From the NCBI GenBank assembly GCA_964496705.1, contig CAZCBJ010000085.1, positions 1-15,259 on the forward strand: a DNA stretch of 15,259 nucleotides. Direction: 5' to 3'. The notes beneath the pieces were generated by a model. It had not been told where the DNA came from. It was given only the letters and a program-made list of their open reading frames with translations, and did no database searches. Made by a program: the position numbers and the translations under genes. The stretch is from CAZCBJ01 sp964496705 (GTDB lineage Bacteria > Chloroflexota > Anaerolineae > Anaerolineales > Anaerolineaceae). Shown piece after piece: positions 13,528-15,259 of this stretch; within the stretch, counting starts at the first letter, position 1, and every line of letters starts with the position of its first letter.

Positions 13528-14553
13528 TCAAGCCACCGGCGGGAGCAGGTCGGTGGGAGTGCCTTCGTTCGATGGGGCAGGTTCTGAGGAAGGTGCAGGC
13601 GGAGTTGAGACTGCCTGGGGTGTGGTATTTTCCACCGTGCCGAAACGGGTCATCACCACGCTGCCCAAGCCCAATATAGCCGCCAGGAAAGCCGCCGTCC
13701 AGCCCAGGCATGGGATCATCGCGATCACCGAGATGAGCAATGTACCCAGACCGGCGCTGATGGGTTCAGCCCAATTCGCCTTGAGCAGCTTGGTGATCCG
13801 CACTCCAATCACCAATCCGAAAGCGATCCATCCATACACAATCGCGACCATCAGCATGAGCATACCAATCAGGCTGAGGGGAATCAACAGGATGGTGATG
13901 ATGAGCAACAGCAAAAATGCAGGAGCGATGACGAGGGTCAGCAAGCCCATGCCGGTTGCTGGCAGCGTGCGGGTGGTGATCGTTGACGCCAGTCGGTTTA
14001 CGGGCTTCGGCAGCAGGAGAACTACCAGCATGGCCAGAAAGGAGAGCGCCAGTATCTGAAAAACTGCCCACAAAAAGTTACCAATGGGTTCGAAGTCGAT
14101 CAGAGTCTTGGGTTGCATGGGGTTGGTGTTCAAGTTGAAAGGAAGTCTAAGCATTTCCGGGCTGGAGGTTGATATGGTTCCTTTCACCTGCGAGCCTTCT
14201 GACCTGACCAAAGCGCCACCAATATAATTGATATCACCTTCGACCACCGCATGATCGCCAAGTGTGATGGCTGTCCCAATCGTATTGATGCTGCCGCTGA
14301 CTTTCCCCTGGATATTGATCGCACCGCCGGTGACCATCACGTCGCCGGTCACGGTGGAGCCCTGGGCGAGGTTGCCGACACCGCCCAGGATGATCAGGTT
14401 CCCGTTAAGGGTTTCGTCACTGGATAGTGAGAAAGCGTCGCCAACCACCACCTGGTCGCCTTTTGGAGTTTGCGCCAAGACAGGCGATGGTACAGCCAGC
14501 AAGAATGCCACAAGGATGAAGACAATCAGGCACTTTCGAAAGAGTATATTCAT
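13528..14553 (-). CDS. Exported bactofilin-like (polymer-forming) protein with membrane segments
   Basis: The protein has 341 residues from the ATG at 14553. That start is chosen because it overlaps the anti-sigma stop by ATGA, follows GGAG, and opens a clean signal peptide (MNILFRKCLIVFILVAFLLA, likely cleaved after VLA at residue 27). Residues 35-130 are short glycine-rich strand repeats (GNLIILGG, GDVMVTGGAINIQG, SGSINTIGTAITLGD, GDINYIGGALVRSEG) like the beta-helix of bactofilins and polymer-forming cytoskeletal proteins. These are followed by about four or five hydrophobic segments (160-181, 203-250, 266-300) and a Pro/Ser/Thr-rich tail (about 310-341). The signal peptide places the beta-helix outside the cytoplasm, unlike classical cytoplasmic bactofilins. 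It is the third gene of an ECF sigma/anti-sigma operon, so it may be the effector or sensor of that system. The precise function is unknown. Confidence 0.8.
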   Translation of the reverse strand: MNILFRKCLIVFILVAFLLAVPSPVLAQTPKGDQVVVGDAFSLSSDETLNGNLIILGGVGNLAQGSTVTGDVMVTGGAINIQGKVSGSINTIGTAITLGDHAVVEGDINYIGGALVRSEGSQVKGTISTSSPEMLRLPFNLNTNPMQPKTLIDFEPIGNFLWAVFQILALSFLAMLVVLLLPKPVNRLASTITTRTLPATGMGLLTLVIAPAFLLLLIITILLIPLSLIGMLMLMVAIVYGWIAFGLVIGVRITKLLKANWAEPISAGLGTLLISVIAMIPCLGWTAAFLAAILGLGSVVMTRFGTVENTTPQAVSTPPAPSSEPAPSNEGTPTDLLPPVA

Positions 14554-15086
14554 TTTCTTTCCACTCCTTTGAACAGGGTTTGCCACAGGTGAGACACCCA
14601 GATGCCGGCCAAAAGGCAGAAACCCAGGCTCAGCAGAATCCAGATCGCCAGTGGAATGGCGAGGGGTAGGGTTGGTGTCCATGTGGAGAGGGCGGTCTGT
14701 AGATTCGAGCCGACGATGATCGCCCGCGTGAAGGTTGTAAATCCGGCAATCACCAGATCGGTGAAGGATACTGTAGTTGCCACATAAATACCCAGGGCGA
14801 GGAACGACACGACAGCCGGTGTAGCCAGGCTGATGAGCCAAATGCGAATCAGGCGCAACTGCTGCCGGGCGCGCCGTTCGTGAAGACTTTCGCGCCAACC
14901 CTGAGCGAAAGCTGCTTGTGGAGCTGCAGGGGGAGTGGAAGCCAGACGGGCTTCCACTTGATCCCAGGCGTGGGAAAGCGAGCGACACTGGTTGCATTGT
15001 TCCATGTGCTGCTCCAGTTCCTGTTTTTGGGGTGATGAAAGCTGCTCTTGATTGAATAACCACTTTTCAAAAGGCTGGTGGCTCAT
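14550..15086 (-). CDS. Zinc-finger anti-sigma factor, membrane-bound
   Basis: This is a 178-residue protein with an N-terminal zf-HC2/ZAS-like module: His27, Cys31 and Cys34 form the HxxxCxxC motif in LEQHMEQCNQC. In this family the module holds the cognate ECF sigma factor inactive. A linker (about 45-80) leads to hydrophobic segments near 82-104 and 141-163, with a weaker one around 110-128, so the protein is anchored in the cytoplasmic membrane and the module faces the cytoplasm. The gene starts inside the sigma gene's end (ATGA overlap at 15083-15086) and has GGAGG a few bases upstream. Its own stop overlaps the bactofilin-like start by ATGA. The order sigma, anti-sigma, effector is typical for ECF systems. 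The signal it senses is not visible. Confidence 0.85.
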   Translation of the reverse strand: MSHQPFEKWLFNQEQLSSPQKQELEQHMEQCNQCRSLSHAWDQVEARLASTPPAAPQAAFAQGWRESLHERRARQQLRLIRIWLISLATPAVVSFLALGIYVATTVSFTDLVIAGFTTFTRAIIVGSNLQTALSTWTPTLPLAIPLAIWILLSLGFCLLAGIWVSHLWQTLFKGVERK

Positions 15087-15259
15087 ACCACTTCCTCCGT
15101 CAAATGATAGGCTGGTTGGGTTGTTCTCCAGCGCTGTGCCAGCAAGACACGAGCGCGGTGCAACCGGCTTTTTACTGCGCTTACGGTTAATGACAAGGCT
15201 TGTCCTATCTCTTCATCTGAAAAATCATGCCAATAACGCATAATCATTGCAGCCCGATC
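15083..15259 (-). CDS. ECF RNA polymerase sigma factor, C-terminal part (partial)
   Basis: The minus-strand frame is open from the window edge to the TGA at 15083-15085, giving 58 residues of a C-terminus. DRAAMIMRYWHDFSDEEIGQ followed by ALSLTVSAVKSRLHRARVLL is a sigma-70 region 4 helix-turn-helix: the EEIGQALSLTVSAVKSRLHRAR stretch is the part that recognises the -35 element. Region 2 lies beyond the window. The 4-bp overlap with the anti-sigma gene shows translational coupling, which keeps sigma and anti-sigma in balance. The group cannot be assigned from the fragment. ECF operons are usually self-activated, but the promoter is outside the window. Confidence 0.88.
   Translation of the reverse strand, partial: DRAAMIMRYWHDFSDEEIGQALSLTVSAVKSRLHRARVLLAQRWRTTQPAYHLTEEVV

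Noticed and set aside
14554..15063. Upstream extension of the bactofilin-like frame to an ATG at 15063 (511 codons)
   Set aside because: The extension overlaps the whole anti-sigma gene in another frame and is low-complexity, motif-free sequence. The ATG at 14553 with GGAG and a signal peptide is the natural start.
1..15259. Mobile elements, CRISPR, tRNA, rRNA, toxin-antitoxin or phage genes
   Set aside because: No repeated spacer units, transposase or integrase motifs, tRNA-like folds or rRNA stretches were seen; intergenic gaps are short and explained by promoters and hairpins.

Overview
The window is ordinary bacterial chromosome, densely packed, with 13 genes that I can support. It shows no rRNA, tRNA, insertion sequence, CRISPR array or phage gene. 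The gene content and style suggest a member of the Chloroflexota, probably Anaerolineae-like. The pointers are a YvcK protein with a membrane-anchored N-terminus, a bacterial cyclic 2,3-diphosphoglycerate synthetase homologue, the GAF-domain signalling protein, and several promoters of the TGnTATAAT type placed directly against start codons. This taxonomic call is inference; no marker here settles it.

Layout. Positions 1-4080 are on the minus strand. Read in the direction of transcription, a ROK-family sugar kinase and an MFS transporter come first, joined by an ATGA overlap. A separate unit follows: a class III aminotransferase of the acetylornithine/4-aminobutyrate type, then the start of a GAF-domain signalling protein that runs off the left edge. 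The 80 bp between the ROK gene and yvcK hold two divergent promoters, each only a few bases from its start codon.

Positions 4161-13479 are on the plus strand and hold core metabolism and translation genes: yvcK (gluconeogenesis factor), gap, pgk, rpsT (S20, UUG start), argS, a cyclic 2,3-diphosphoglycerate synthetase-like P-loop protein, obgE and nadD. Long perfect hairpins separate gap/pgk, pgk/rpsT and the synthetase/obgE. A classical U-tailed terminator separates rpsT/argS. A bidirectional terminator follows nadD.

Positions 13528-15259 are again on the minus strand and form a tight three-gene operon with two ATGA overlaps: the C-terminal end of an ECF sigma factor, a zinc-finger (HxxxCxxC) membrane anti-sigma factor, and an exported bactofilin-like protein with membrane segments.

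How the genes fit together. The ROK kinase and MFS transporter look like a sugar (or related small molecule) uptake and phosphorylation pair. YvcK, Gap and Pgk are central carbon metabolism, in an order recalling the actinobacterial rapZ-yvcK-whiA-gap-pgk-tpi cluster but without rapZ, whiA and tpi. The cyclic 2,3-diphosphoglycerate synthetase homologue is a possible side branch from the same phosphoglycerate pool. The sigma/anti-sigma/bactofilin-like operon is probably an envelope-responsive regulatory unit. The most interesting points are the leaderless-looking promoters, the perfect operator-like palindrome at 1901-1917, the synthetase homologue beside glycolytic genes, and the bactofilin-like protein under an ECF sigma pair.
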